This document shows positions 34,885 through 46,924 of a stretch of DNA of 64,000 bases, piece by piece. Source of the stretch: Sweltsa coloradensis. Taxonomy: Eukaryota > Arthropoda > Insecta > Plecoptera > Chloroperlidae. The stretch covers positions 248,001 through 312,000 of the forward strand of contig JAMZAV010000302.1 of the NCBI GenBank assembly GCA_024449915.1, read 5' to 3'. Position numbers and translations under genes: made by a program. Position 1 is the stretch's first letter; each line of letters begins with the position of its first letter. Below the pieces are notes generated by a model. The model searched no databases. It saw only the letters and a program-made list of their open reading frames with translations, and was not told the DNA's origin.

Positions 34885-35060
34885 GATAATATTTACTACA
34901 ATTCAGGAATTTCAAAATCCATCCCGACCGGAGTTCGAACCCGGGTCTCCAATATTCCAGGTAGGCGCCTTAGCCAACTAGTTTTTAAATGTTTTATTGG
35001 TAGTAAATATTAACAATTCCACCTACGGGAGTGTTTCCCGACTATACAAATCGAGATATA
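34885..35060 (-). mobile_element. tRNA-derived SINE, family S2-like, with two tRNA-like parts
   Basis: On the minus strand a GTTTCCC/CGGGAAAC-type hairpin segment containing AGTCGGGAAACACTCCCGTA (35022-35042) comes first. It is followed by an A box TTGGCTAAGGCG and a B box CCCGGGTTCGAACTCCGG (plus 34924-34943). The stretch after the B box, ending TAGTAAATATTATC, matches 60235-59944 (TATTAAATATTATC after its B-box remnant). T-arm pairing is good, but the anticodon arm is not, so it is a SINE and not a tRNA gene. Confidence 0.6.
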
Positions 35061-36959
35061 TATATATACACCCGATGTCATGTACACATCAAGAATGGAA
35101 CTTATTAATACTTATTAATCCAATCAACGCATCTAGTATATCCTCGTTATGCATCGGTTTTCATACAGAATTATGTAGCTATTTTCACAAATACGTGAGC
35201 AGTACAAACAAATCAGTACCCATATTCGATAACAAAAGAGTCGTTAGGATTAATAAGGTGCATGTCAAAACATAGAATTAAACATGTTGACAGCTTTGTA
35301 AGTGACACTAGTGTTGGTAATCAGCGCTTGGTATTGTCGTCGCATTAACTGGAGCACAAGTAGGTGGCTATCCTTCCCCTGCCAGCGGGTAGTAGTTATT
35401 AGAGCAGAAGAAATTAGAACTCGACGCAAACAAAACGTTACCGCATACTACTTTTCAAAGAGATGTAGAATGCATTATGTTCTAAACAGAATAAAAAGGA
35501 AATAACAAAGATCATGTCAAGTCTCGTGACAACCTGTTATCAGTGCAAAGTGCTAAAAGACAAACCGGTTTTACTATTCCTGTTCAAATTCTATAAGTTG
35601 CAAAGTACATCCGAAATATAGTACACCACGTCGATTGGTTTTGTTTAGTTTATTAAAAAACAGAAATATACAATACAATTCTTGTCGTTTCACTCAAAAC
35701 AACGAATACTGCTCCCCTTTGTGACCTCCCAAAATGAATAACGACGTAAAAAATACGCCAGCTGAAATTAAAACAAAGAAAATGCTGGATCTGTATCAAA
35801 AACAAACACAGCTACAGTAGGACTAAAGGCATTGTTTTTTTTTTACCCTCTTTCCGGCAGCTTTGTTGACGGAATTGGACCATTGCCCTGAAGGTTTTAA
35901 TATTTCTGCACCTTAATGTAACGCGATTGAAAAACAAACAAAGCCACATTGCCAATTGGAACAAACTGTGTTATTATTGTATAACAGTCTCTACGACAAA
36001 CACGTTTTATTTGTTTCTGTTGATGGGTTTCTGTAAAGCAATACAAAATGCAATATATTATACTTGTAATGCTAGATCTTAGTTATTTCTACAAACCAAT
36101 TGTTGTGTTTTGTCTTTAGAAATTAATAAATTTGTAGACTCATCTTGGTTCATAAGGATTTACATAAGAACATTAAGTAAAAATCTCAGCTCAAATAAAA
36201 AATACGCTCCCTTATTCTCACTTCATTTATGTTTAGATTTCGAAAATTGAGATCAGCATTAAATTATATTAATGTGATATTTACAGTTTTCATAATTGAT
36301 ATCATATTCCGTTTTATGTTCCTCTTACTGTTTTACATCTAAGCCTTAATTCTGTTCAGACGTAGGCGTTTGAATTATAGTATCGGAAAAGTTTTAAAAT
36401 GCTAGGTTTATTCAAAGTTTATCTAGTTTCAAATTTAGAAGTACCCATCACCTACTTAGTTTCAAACTGCAAGCAAGAAATTTCAATAAAATTACCACAA
36501 TTTTCCTCATTGAATGTAGTGAAACTTCAAGCTCGTAAATAAATCAATCATAGTTTGGCAAACAAAAATTCAATTTCTTATAAAGTTTTCGTCCCTCGTT
36601 GTCATCAAGTTTGCATACTTCGACCCCTGAGTCAATATTCCGTGCTTGACAGTTTACAAATGAGCCTGCCTAGAATTACGTGGGGTGGGTGACACTTTTA
36701 CTAGCTTAGATTGCATTTTCTCAGTATTGTTATTTCATTAAATGACAGTGATAAAAATAAATAACATCTCACAACATTGAAAACAAATACTGTTCTATGT
36801 GGTTAATAAGTTAAGTATAAGAATGAGGGAGTTTTCATTAAAAAAAGTTGTTACCTATCTACATATAACAACATTACAACTGTTGCTTACTGTAAAACAA
36901 CTGGCCTAGTAAGAGAAATCTTATAAACGCAAAGCATATAGCTACTTGCCAACTATGCC
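35061..36959. other. AT-rich noncoding stretch
   Basis: Nothing recognised. 36590-36720 is slightly denser but carries no motif I can defend. Confidence 0.4.
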
Positions 36960-37460
36960 CTACCCTAAGAAAACCGTTGATGCTGTCTGTGAGGTTCGTG
37001 TTGCGGTGTCCGTGCATAATTGAAATAAAGCTCGATAACGTCAACCTTGAGGCTCCGTTTGCGAATCTGCTTCATTAATATGCTTCTCCTCTAGACTCTC
37101 ATTTATTCATGAAAAATGTATGATTAAATCGTAGCAGGAAACAAAGATTGAATTGTTAAATGAAATAATATAAGAACGGATGGCCTACTAAGTGGCTTTA
37201 TGAAGATCACCATTTTCAGATTGGATATAAGTTGTTCGGTGGGGTAGCTCCCCTGCTTGGCAGCGGATGCTGTCACATAGAGTGAGTGGCGCTTTCAAGG
37301 AAGGAAAGTTATCTTCTTACCATGAATGGCTGGTCGGGGAACCCACGGGCATGGCTTCAGCATTGTAGGCCGACGCCATCAACTAGGATTTGATTTGTTG
37401 ACCGACACGATAGCTTTCTAACATCCCCCTACCCATGGTCGGTTGGGGTTCGTGAGGTAA
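36960..37460. other. Two denser noncoding patches
   Basis: 36960-37130 includes TTCATTAATATGC, a homeodomain/POU-like string. 37210-37460 includes GGGGTAGCTCCCC, a 13-base inverted repeat, in a GC-balanced stretch. Neither holds a protein-like frame. Both are possible regulatory elements. Confidence 0.2.
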
Positions 37461-38639
37461 GTTATTTATCAAAGTATCAGTATCGTTTTTTAAGAGGGGT
37501 AATTTTTCAGTGTATGGCGGTTATTCTAGAAATATTATCACCCATTAATTGGCCGAGAAAAAACTAAAATGTGACGTGGGTTAAATCTCTCTATTGGAAA
37601 ATACACAACGTCGAAAAACAGGTGAAACCAATCAGAGCGTGTATGAAGGAATAAATTTTAAGTGATGGTTCTAGAACAATGATATATTAAAAGATAATTT
37701 TAAACTAATAAGGACGCTTTGAACTTATTTCAGGTATTATTTGAATGTTGATAATTTTGCACCAAAATTTGGTTTGAATGTAGGCCTACTTATATGCATG
37801 AGCCATTAAATACATTTACAGTTATATTATAAGTATGAATGTGGTAATGCAAAATGCAATGCATTATATCAATGCGTTGTTATTTATAGAGGATTATCAA
37901 TGTGTCAATTTATAAACAAAATGTAGCACAAAAGTTTATGTTTAATAAAAGAATCCAAGATTCAAATTTTTATATTTTTACTCTCCAAGTTTGATAAAAA
38001 TCGAATTGAACATTCAAAAAATATCAATCCCATTTCATTCATAGGGATCAGTTAATAGTCCTATATTTATACAATAATTTACAATAATATTCGAAAATAT
38101 CTAATGAGTCCTTTGCACTTGACAACATTAGCGATTGTGTTATCGTCAACCTCGGCCCTCTTCCCAACAAAATAATTTAAAAAGTCATTTCAATATGGTA
38201 AAGCTGACTTTTAAGTTTTTATTGTTTTGACATAATATAGGTTAACAACATTCATCATCCGACAAAACATGTCAGCACTCTGGGCTTAAGTCTCACTAAT
38301 CCCACGTCATGCATGGACACCCCCCGCCCCCCCCCCGTCGACACTACCAAATGCCATAACGTAAATTATATATAACCCCTGCATGGTCACATAAGCTAAA
38401 ATAGTGGTAAACTTGCCCGTTGTGTATTCACATCAGTGTATTTTGTATGTGGAAGGTTACATTTTTTTAGGTGAAACCATTTAAAAAGTTAAAACGAATT
38501 TATTACCAGTAGTACGACCTTTAGGGAGCGATTGTGGTGTGTTGTTCGAGTAATCCCCATGCGACTTACTTTATGTAGACACGCAGAGTCTATTTCAGGT
38601 CCCACAAATTCATCAGTCCATTCTCCGATCCCTGAATCA
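37461..38639. other. AT-rich noncoding stretch with C runs
   Basis: A run of five C, one G and ten C lies at 38321-38336. Nothing else was seen. Confidence 0.4.
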
Positions 38640-39130
38640 ACATGTTCCAAATTATCAATGCCATTGACGAGTTAATTGATTTGATTGTGTGGGGTAAAGC
38701 GCATCACGGTCCCACTCCAAGCGCCGCTATTAGCGCTCGATTCAGACAAACATCCTGAGTCTACGAATAGCAAATTGTCTTGTGATACGTTTCCCGTTGA
38801 GCGACGTTTCAATTCGCCGCGGGGCGTCGTCCAATCAGGACTCGCCCTTCACGCGCCACGACGAGCCACACGCAGTTGCTGCGTCGTTTGTCGCTCGCAA
38901 CAACGGGTCCACTCAATTGCGAGCTAATAGTCCGTCCTGAGATCTTTGAGCCTGAGGACTCGGTCAAATGAAAAGCAATTTCACGCAAATTAAGACGGTT
39001 CAAATTGATTTCGAACAAGACGGCCGGTGAACCGGGCCGGTCCACTGCTGTGGTGCCTTTGTTATAGGGAAGCAATCACACTGGCCAGGAGGGTCAGTCA
39101 AGAGGCAATCAAGGTGTACACTTGGGGCGT
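38640..39130. other. CpG-dense noncoding block with CCAAT box
   Basis: About 490 bases of CpG-dense, complex sequence in AT-rich surroundings, with CCAATCAG near 38831 and many CGTCG/CGCG words. Frames at 38685-38927 (plus) and 38809-39075 (minus) overlap and lack known motifs. It may be a CpG-rich promoter or first noncoding exon. No TATA box is seen. Confidence 0.3.
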
Positions 39131-41170
39131 ACAAAGAGAATGGAGGAAATGGACGATGAAAGCTGAGAAATCACGTTAGCAGAGTCTATGGTTAAGTATT
39201 CGTAGGAAAGGGTACTGAACTGGTCAAAATAAATCAATTGTATTAACGAGGTACATTCTGAATACCACGTGGAAAATGAAAATCATACCTTGCGGTGAGC
39301 TATACAGGCGTTGGGGTTTCAATATAGGAATCGTGTACTGATACAGAGAAAGTGAAAACCTCTGAGCTATACCTTTTAAATACGTGCGGTACCGGTACGA
39401 CTTCTTGCGTGTAAACACACTGTGTCGATTAAAATCTCCGTTAGATTCATACCTACGTGAATATATCTAAAGACATTTGCTTCCAAGAAATATTTGTAAC
39501 GCAAACGATTTCATTTAGAAAGGGAATGCCTAGATAATGATGTGTTCATTTATAATGCGAATTAAGATTCGAAACGACTTTTGAACGGGTGAAGGAAGTT
39601 TGTAAATATTCATTTACACAGATGTTTTCGGGAAGATGATATGCGTGAAGCTAAAGACGATAGGTATAAAATGTCCAGCCTATATTAGTTGTATATTTTT
39701 AGAATCGATTTGATAGCCGACGGAAAACGAAGATGTGACAGATATTTTAGTGGGGAACATTTTATTTGGAGCGACTATGAAAGTATACTTAAGTAGATTT
39801 TTACCACCCACCTTTGGGCGTAGCCTGGGGGTACCTCGCCTTACTCATCTCTTTCCGTATGCCACGTCTCTTGGCAAACTTTGTCTTTCTTTATCCCTTT
39901 TCTGAAAACCTTTTCAATCTTCTTATATCAACATTATTTGGTACTTTTTTCATCGTTCACTTTATTCGAGATCTGTTTGATTTTTACATACAAAGCAAAT
40001 ATCGGGCTATGGAAAGAAGAGGACGAAAACAAAGGGAAGGAAATGACTGGGAAATAAAGGCGGGACGTCTACGACGACAACGACGACGACAACGACGGAA
40101 AGAAAACTAGAATAAAGTACCAGAACCGCGTGAGTTTATGACTTCCGAATGTTGGGTGGGATTCATCTTTATTTTCAAAATCCATAGGGGACAACATTTA
40201 CGTGACGATCACCTTTATTCTGAGCCCACCTTATACTTTGCCATATTTCCGAAATAGTGTTATTTTCATCTATTTTTTTCAACGTAGAAGTAATGTCAAG
40301 GAAATGATATGTTACTCTGCTACTTTCATTCGGCTGAGCTTGAATTAATATCCAACATGTTGTGGCATTCAATTATTATGATCCACTAGACTTGTCACCT
40401 TGATTTAATAATATAAAACTATGGTTCCTCATATCAGATTTATTTATTGGTTACATTCATAACTTCAACTAATATGTTTTTAGATGATGCACGTTATGAT
40501 CATACAAAAACACAATAATAAAAGGTGAATTTAACAAGGGATGTCTACCGTTTTTTCTAAAATGTTTGTTTTGGCATAGTAATAAATTTAACATGTTATA
40601 CAAACCAGAAATGTCAATCAAAATCACCTTAGGGACGAGTGTTTTCCGACTAACCAAATCGAGAAATGCATTGAGATAATGACGTCGGGGATAGGCTGTA
40701 AGGTCACGTCCATGGATTTTATTTTTATACTCAACATTTTTGAGAAAAGTATTTTGGTGTAGTTACGAGTTGATATGACACAAGCCAACGAAATACCTTC
40801 CATTCCAGCCAGTATTCTAAATTTTAATATACAACACGGCCCATTTACCAAATGTTCCGTACTTCACAAAAACAGCTTATAGTTTATGTCCCATTTCAGA
40901 TCCTTCGAAACTAGATATATATCCTCATGGTGCATTTATACGATACTCAACTCCCACGGGGCTAGGTCCGTCGATCAACTAGATCTCCTATTTCACCGAC
41001 CTAAGACTCTCAATAGGAAGTAGGTCGCGGCATTAAACCCCGTGACAACTGGACACGGGGACGTTATTACTACATGATTAGACTATAAACTGAACTGTAC
41101 ATACGACGAGCACATTCTTAACGCTATACTCTGCCATTCCTCTGGAATACACAGAGTGTTGTTTTATCCT
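39131..41170. other. Noncoding; SINE fragment near 40643
   Basis: TTTTCCGACTAACCAAATCGAG at about 40642-40663 resembles the head segment of the SINEs at 35060 and 60200 on the minus strand. A short CGACGACAACG simple repeat is at 40070-40096. A plus frame at 39814 starts at TTG and is not credible. Confidence 0.35.
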
Positions 41171-41233
41171 CTAGAGTGAGAATATAGCCTTAGGGTCTTC
41201 TCTCCCGCAGGTGTTGTAATCCCTGGTATATGG

Positions 41234-41356
41234 CCGGACTACGGGATCTGGCATGTCAGGCTCCAGTGTAAGCTATGTCCCACAGAGGGCATGGAAGCAC
41301 GGGCGAGTCACAAAGCAAGTGAACAGTACACCCACTTGCTTGGAGGCAACTTATTC
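41234..41356 (+). ncRNA. Conserved tandem-repeat core, copy 1; possible structured RNA
   Basis: 101 bases (41234-41334) are identical in the two tandem units, and the next 22 match after a one-base insertion, although neighbouring sequence has drifted. A stem AAGCAAGT (41313-41320) / ACTTGCTT (41334-41341) encloses a 13-base loop. The frame over this area is not conserved, because the insertion shifts it, so a noncoding role fits better than a coding one. Gene conversion could also explain the identity. The strand is arbitrary and no RNA family is recognised. Confidence 0.25.
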
Positions 41357-41999
41357 ACGGGTAATAGAACATAATAATGTGTTGGAATGTTTATGTACAT
41401 CGTTTGGTTGTGAGGCAATGCGGACGCTTCAGGAATATTATCACATGTTATTGCTTCAACAGTGTTGACCACAAGATCGGAATACAAGTTTATTATTGGT
41501 GATCTAGCTACATACAGACACAAGCTTTATTCTATTATATGCTCAATATGTTAACGTTTTAATACTTTACCTATTTTAAAATTGATACAAATAAATAATT
41601 TTTACAACAAAATACATGAGTTGCATTATTTTATTTTACTTACATGTATAATACTTCTTATTTCCAGCAATAGACCTTCGCTTCAACTGTTGCAAACTTA
41701 AACGAAATAATCCCTTTTTCATTTTTTTTTAAATGTTGTAGGCAAAGCATTTTGAATTCAAGCGAGATACATCTGGTAACGTAAAATTAAATTGTCACAT
41801 TTTGGTGGAGGTGCCGGTCTGGGCCGCATAAGGAAATATAATGCAAAACAAATATTTTGTAATTCTGTAACTTTCAAAAATATATTATTTAAATCACATT
41901 ATTATTAAATTACAATTAATTCTTGCTGCATATCTAGAGTAAGAATATAGCCTTGAGATATTCTCTCCCACTGGTGCTGTAGCCCCTGGTATATGGCCC

Positions 42000-42123
42000 C
42001 CGGACTACGGGATCTGGCATGTCAGGCTCCAGTGTAAGCTATGTCCCACAGAGGGCATGGAAGCACGGGCGAGTCACAAAGCAAGTGAACAGTACACCCA
42101 GCTTGCTTGGAGGCAACTTATTC
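42000..42123 (+). ncRNA. Conserved tandem-repeat core, copy 2; possible structured RNA
   Basis: This is the counterpart of 41234-41356. The inserted G at 42101 sits next to the stem. AAGCAAG (42079-42085) still pairs with CTTGCTT (42102-42108), so the hairpin survives with 7 instead of 8 pairs. Confidence 0.25.
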
Positions 42124-42695
42124 GTGGGTAATAGAAAATAATGATACTTATTGGAATGTGTATGTACACCCTTTTGGTTGTAAGGAAATGCTAATGTTTC
42201 AGGAAAACAACGATCGACTATTTCAACATACCCTTTTACCTTAATTTTGGAAATGCCTTAATATTATTGGTAATCTAGCTAGTCACAATACAAACTACAT
42301 TATATGGTTAATATTCTAACATTTTTCAATACTTAACTTATTTTAAAATAGATACGCAAAAATAATGTCTACAGCATAATTGAATAAATTACATTTTGCA
42401 AACGTTTTCACAGTAAAGTATTATATTTATAGCCAGCAATAGGCCTTCGATTGAATTTTTGCAAACTTTTACAAAATAATCACTTTTGCAATAATAAAAA
42501 CAATAAAACGTAATGGGCAAAGCATTTTGAATTCAAACGAGTTAAATCTGGGCATGTAAAATTAAATTCCCAATTTTGGTGGAGGTGCCGGTCAGAGGAA
42601 ATATAATGTAAAATCAAACAATATTATAGAATTCCGTCAACTTTCAGAAACATTTACCGTCGCATTATTTTTTAATTGCAATTAATTTCTGCTTA

Positions 42696-44625
42696 TTTTT
42701 GCATTATACAACACGAAATTTAAACTAACACGGTAATAAAAATAATTGGACATTTTACTTCTTTATTAAGTAACGTGTTATATGCAATAACGTATGGTAA
42801 TTAGGGCTAACTTCGTTATAAATTTACTCTGGCGGATTTTGTTCTACTAAAGTACCCTACATACCATAGAGGTAGGTCTTAAGCCCACTAATACGCAGAA
42901 CAAAACTGTATATTACCATAAGCCAGCGCAGTTGTAAGGCACACATACAAAATATAAAATATAACACTGTACAACACAGAACACTCCGTTGTTATTTTGC
43001 AGCCTTGAAAGTAAAATGAAACCATTATAAAGTGTGCGTTGTAAAAAATTAAGGTTTCTGAGTTCTTGAGTTTAATAACTCGTTAGATTGCAGACGATGT
43101 TTTCCTTCCGACATAAAACCAGCTTCCTATTTTGGTTTCAGTTAAACCAGTAACGGAACTTCGTTAACTATACGCCATCAGCATTGAGTGGCATGTTCAT
43201 GTTCGATTTGATCAATTATTGCCGCGCAATTTGACGTAGGATATACCGTGCATGTAGGTCACATGGTATTGTAGTTCAGTTGCACTGGTCAAACTGGGAC
43301 CCATCGCGGATAGTAGGTCAGAACTGTCTGTTCCTAAGTTGTGATTGTTAAACACTTGATACTGTAAACCAGTTGGGAAATCAGACAAGTTGGTATAGGC
43401 TAGAGATGTTTTATCGCGATTTTCATATTACTTAGCTCTGACAAAATTGAAGTTTTAAATCCTTAAAATTTCAGTAGTGGCTTACAGCTTTTCTATGGGT
43501 TTTACAAGAGGTTAAGTATAAAATGATTACACTAAACACATTATAAGTCCAATAATATTTGTGTATTTATTTATGAAAGCAGATAGCCAAAGTATAAAGA
43601 ATGGCAATAATAGTTTTTTTATATAATACGGGTGAAAAACAATGCTAACAGAAATAGCAAACTAGAAACAATTCTATAATATAAATATCAAATTAACAAT
43701 TTCTTGAAAGTAATGGGAAGAATAATTAAACGTGGAAAGCAGTGTTAGGACAAAAATTTAAATTGGAAAATAATTACCAAGGATTCTCTTCAGAAGTTGT
43801 ATGCTATATATTCTAAAAGAAGAGATTTCAATTTATGTTGTGTGTGTGTATTGCTGAGTTGTTAATTTCTGCTTGCTGCTTAATGTTAATGATAATTGAT
43901 GCATGAAATTTATTTTATGTTTTAGCACACATTATGTGAGTCGGTCTATGGTTGAAAATTTTGGTTTTGTAACGTGGTACATGCACCATTACATTATTAT
44001 AGACAAACAACTTAGTAAATACAATTTCAAGTAATACCAAGCAACGTTCATATGCGTATTGCTTTAAAAGTTAATTACCCCATACATATAATTGAATGGC
44101 TCATAATATATAGTTACATTTTTAAAAATTACAATGCACACACGATAATGGACAAGATGGATTAATGCTGTTTTCCATAAGTAGTTCCATTATAAAATTA
44201 GACTCGAAATTAAAATCTGCGATACACATCTCTCTACTAATCCGTGATAAACCTCACTCAAAGTAATTAAAATCCGGATTGCGCTGACAGTTGGCATGTT
44301 AGTTTGCGGTAGAGGGGGAGCTTGACACTTCGGTCTGTTGCGCCATGTTTGCGCTCCCCCGGAGAGGCCTCGATGTTAGCAGGCCAATTGCAATTATTTA
44401 ACTCAACACTCGTTAATTCCACAACTCCTTGTACACACCCTCACTGGCAGAACTTGACAAATTTAAAATCTACCTTCTTTGGGCGGACAAGATTTTAATT
44501 TAGTTGCAACTGTGAGAATTGGGACTTTATGTAAACGTCGATTAAATAATAACGGAGCACAAACTGTAGCTCTGTGGAATATTCTCACATTTGCGAACTA
44601 CCAATTTAGGTTTCAGTTTATATTA
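42696..44625. other. AT-rich noncoding; denser patch at 44270-44470
   Basis: 44270-44470 is GC-balanced and complex (CGGTAGAGGGGGAGCTTGAC, then GGCCAATTGCAATTATTTAA) and may be a regulatory element. No coding frame is supported. Confidence 0.3.
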
Positions 44626-45326
44626 CTAGGAAAACGCTTAAGTCCCGCCGCGTTGTTGGATGAGCGTAATTGGTGCATTAAGCTGCCATGTGTTACGCGG
44701 ATTTTCTGTTGTTCTGTGAAAAAATCATTAGCTAGTAGAAGATTTTTTAAATTAAATTAAATTAAATTTAATAAAAAATAATTATTCGATTACGCTCAAA
44801 TTTTACACGAATATATTAATTCATGAAATTAAGGTTCTGTGAAAAAATTATTACAATAGGATAAAGCATGTAGGTGTTATAAGTCAAAGAATTGTTTTAA
44901 AAAAGAAAAAACCCGTAAAATTTTTATTTTCATGAGAAATAATTTTTCGATTACGCTCAAATTTCACACAAATATCTTTATTCATAAAATTAGGCTTCTG
45001 TGAAAAAATCATTACAATCGGATAAAGCATGTATGTGTTATAAGTCAAAGACATTTTTTTTAAATCGAAAAAAATCGTAAAATTGCGTTTTTTATGATAA
45101 AAAATTTTCCGATTGCGCTAAAAAACGTGGCAGTTGTAAGTTCAGAGATTTCGAAGGCCTCCATAAAATTTCATCGCAATCGGAGTATCGGTTCAGCCGG
45201 AATCGTGTTAACAGTCACACAAAAATACAAAAAAAAGAAAAGAAAAAATAAAGGAAAAAAACATTCCGGATTTTTTTCTCCAGTGTAGTGAAATGGAATC
45301 TTCGCTTCGCTCGCTACGCTCATCCA
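44626..45326 (-). mobile_element. H1 Helentron/HINE-like element, complete
   Basis: On the minus strand the start is TGGATGAGCG at 45326 and the end is TTTTCCTAG at 44626. The subterminal inverted copy of the start is CGCTCATCCA (complement of 44657-44666). The terminal hairpin AACGC/GCGTT has a 12-base loop, and T is on both flanks. The interior holds about two and a half tandem units of about 160 bases with GATTACGCTCAAATTT and GGATAAAGCATGTA. It has no coding capacity. It is the best-preserved H1 copy here, with both ends. Confidence 0.7.
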
Positions 45327-46832
45327 AAAAGGTACTTATATTATTATTTTTAATTATATGTGTTAAATGTTAACTACAGTGAATTAAGAAGCAGTTCTTT
45401 CCCTGACAGTGTTAAACATTATATACATCGATGATATAATATAAAAAAATATGACTACACATTTAAAACATATGTAATATCGGGGCTGTATTACACATAT
45501 TCGACATTTGTTACTCTATAATAGTAGAGCATATTATGTGTTCACACTTTCAAAATAAATTAGCATAGAATTCAAGGAAGTGCGAGAAGGCAGTCATGTT
45601 GATAGAGTTCGGAACAAGATAAATGTTTCTAAGTAGTTGACGATAACAAAGCTCGACGCAAAACTTTTTCAGAAAACAAGATTTAACAAAGAAACTCAAG
45701 GTAGACAAAGTGTCAACAAGGCAACAAATAATCCTGATCACAACTCTACTATAACACTTTTTCAACGTGATTCTTTTCAACTAAACATGCCTTCAACTTC
45801 CTAAGTGTGTGTGATTTTTTGTTGTTTTGAAGAAAAACTTTTCCATTTAGTTATTCCTCTCTTCTTTTCAGAGATAATAGTCAGTTTGGAATTCTATTGT
45901 GTTACACAAAATACGAGTTACATTGTTTTTATCGCATTCATAATTCTACATTCTAACAAATTAGAAAATTTTGACTCAAATTTGCGGAGAAGGAACTAGC
46001 AACGTTGAACGTAATTTATATTGAAGTGTAAAAAATCCCCTAATTGCTTTACTTTTCCACCCTTCCGTCCGTCTGTGCGTGTACCACGTCTCACGATAAA
46101 AACCGAACACGAGGTCCGATTGACATGTGTTTTTTGTTGGCATTGCCCTTCAACAAGGTTGATATAGAATATATTTGGTTTTCCTGGGGATAAGAGGCCC
46201 GGGTCTTGCCAGAAAGTTTTAATATCCATGTGCCCGACAGTTGTATCATTAATGAAGCCTAAGCCAAGCGAGGAACAATGTAGTCTTTTCTACATATAAT
46301 TTAAATAGACCTACTTTCGTACCCGTTTTTGTTTAATAATCAACGGCGTCTAGAACTCAACTTTCAGAAGTTGCTTCAAGTACAATCAAACACAAGATAT
46401 TCATCTGCACGTATAATGAAGTGTAGTTTAAGTATAGTATTAAATGGCGGAACATTTAGAAAACGGGTTGTAAAATGGGGGAAAAAATTATTAAAAAATT
46501 GTACATACGACGGGCTAAGAAACGCTTATTTATTTTCGACAAACATGCAAGTGTTATTTTGTTATCGGCATTCGCGAGATCATTACATATTCGAGAAAAC
46601 ACGCTTACTATGCAATTAATGTCAGCGTAATCAGTAGTTTATTATAAATAACGCATGTGTACAGTCATGCATTCAGAATAAATAAATAGATCTGCTTTTT
46701 TTCGCATTTCACAGTGACACAAACAAGAAGTGTAATGACTAATGAGAGAAATGGTATGAAGAATGCAATAGAAAAGTGATTTGGTCAAAATACAAAAGAA
46801 AATTTAAAACAAGGTAAAAATTTAATGGTTAA
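45327..46832. other. Noncoding; possible old repeat at 46040-46230
   Basis: CCGTCCGTCTGTGCGTGTAC and CACGTCTCACGATAAAAACC at about 46060-46105 read like an old dispersed repeat, but no second copy lies in the window. Nothing coding is seen. Confidence 0.35.
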
Positions 46833-46924
46833 CAGTTGGTGTACGATTTTGTTTGTCAAACGGTACAAATACGAGTTTTTTCCAGTTTTGTACCGTTTGA
46901 CAAAAAAAAATCGTACACCAACTG
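46833..46924. repeat. Long near-perfect hairpin, 37-bp arms
   Basis: The left arm 46833-46869 (CAGTTGGTGTACGATTTTG...) and right arm 46887-46924 (...TCGTACACCAACTG) pair with one mismatch and one single-base bulge around a 17-base loop. It could be a tiny fold-back element or a small-RNA hairpin precursor. No known miRNA seed family is recognised. Arms are longer and more perfect than a typical animal miRNA stem. Confidence 0.85.

Larger units (their letters stand above)
41171..42695. repeat. Two-copy tandem repeat, period about 763 bases
   Basis: Unit 1 is 41171-41933 and unit 2 is 41934 to about 42695. Both begin CTAGAGT and run through the same ordered words: TATAGCCTT, TCTCTCCC, CCTGGTATATGGCC, then the conserved core. 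Near the end of each unit come AAAGCATTTTGAATTCAA and GGTGGAGGTGCCGGTC (41804-41819 and 42578-42593). Outside the core the copies differ by many substitutions and indels. The GGTGGAGGTGCCGG word is the reverse complement of the hallmark of family R1 at 16244 and 29409, so this array is probably a relative in the other orientation. Confidence 0.85.

Noticed and set aside
34921..34983. Possible genuine tRNA gene (good A box, B box and T arm)
   Set aside because: The acceptor and anticodon arms do not pair, and it is embedded in a SINE-like body. Other tRNA-like loci fail in the same way.
39814..40110. 98-codon plus frame with hydrophobic stretch and Arg-rich tail
   Set aside because: It starts at TTG, and the Arg-rich tail comes from a CGACGACAA simple repeat.
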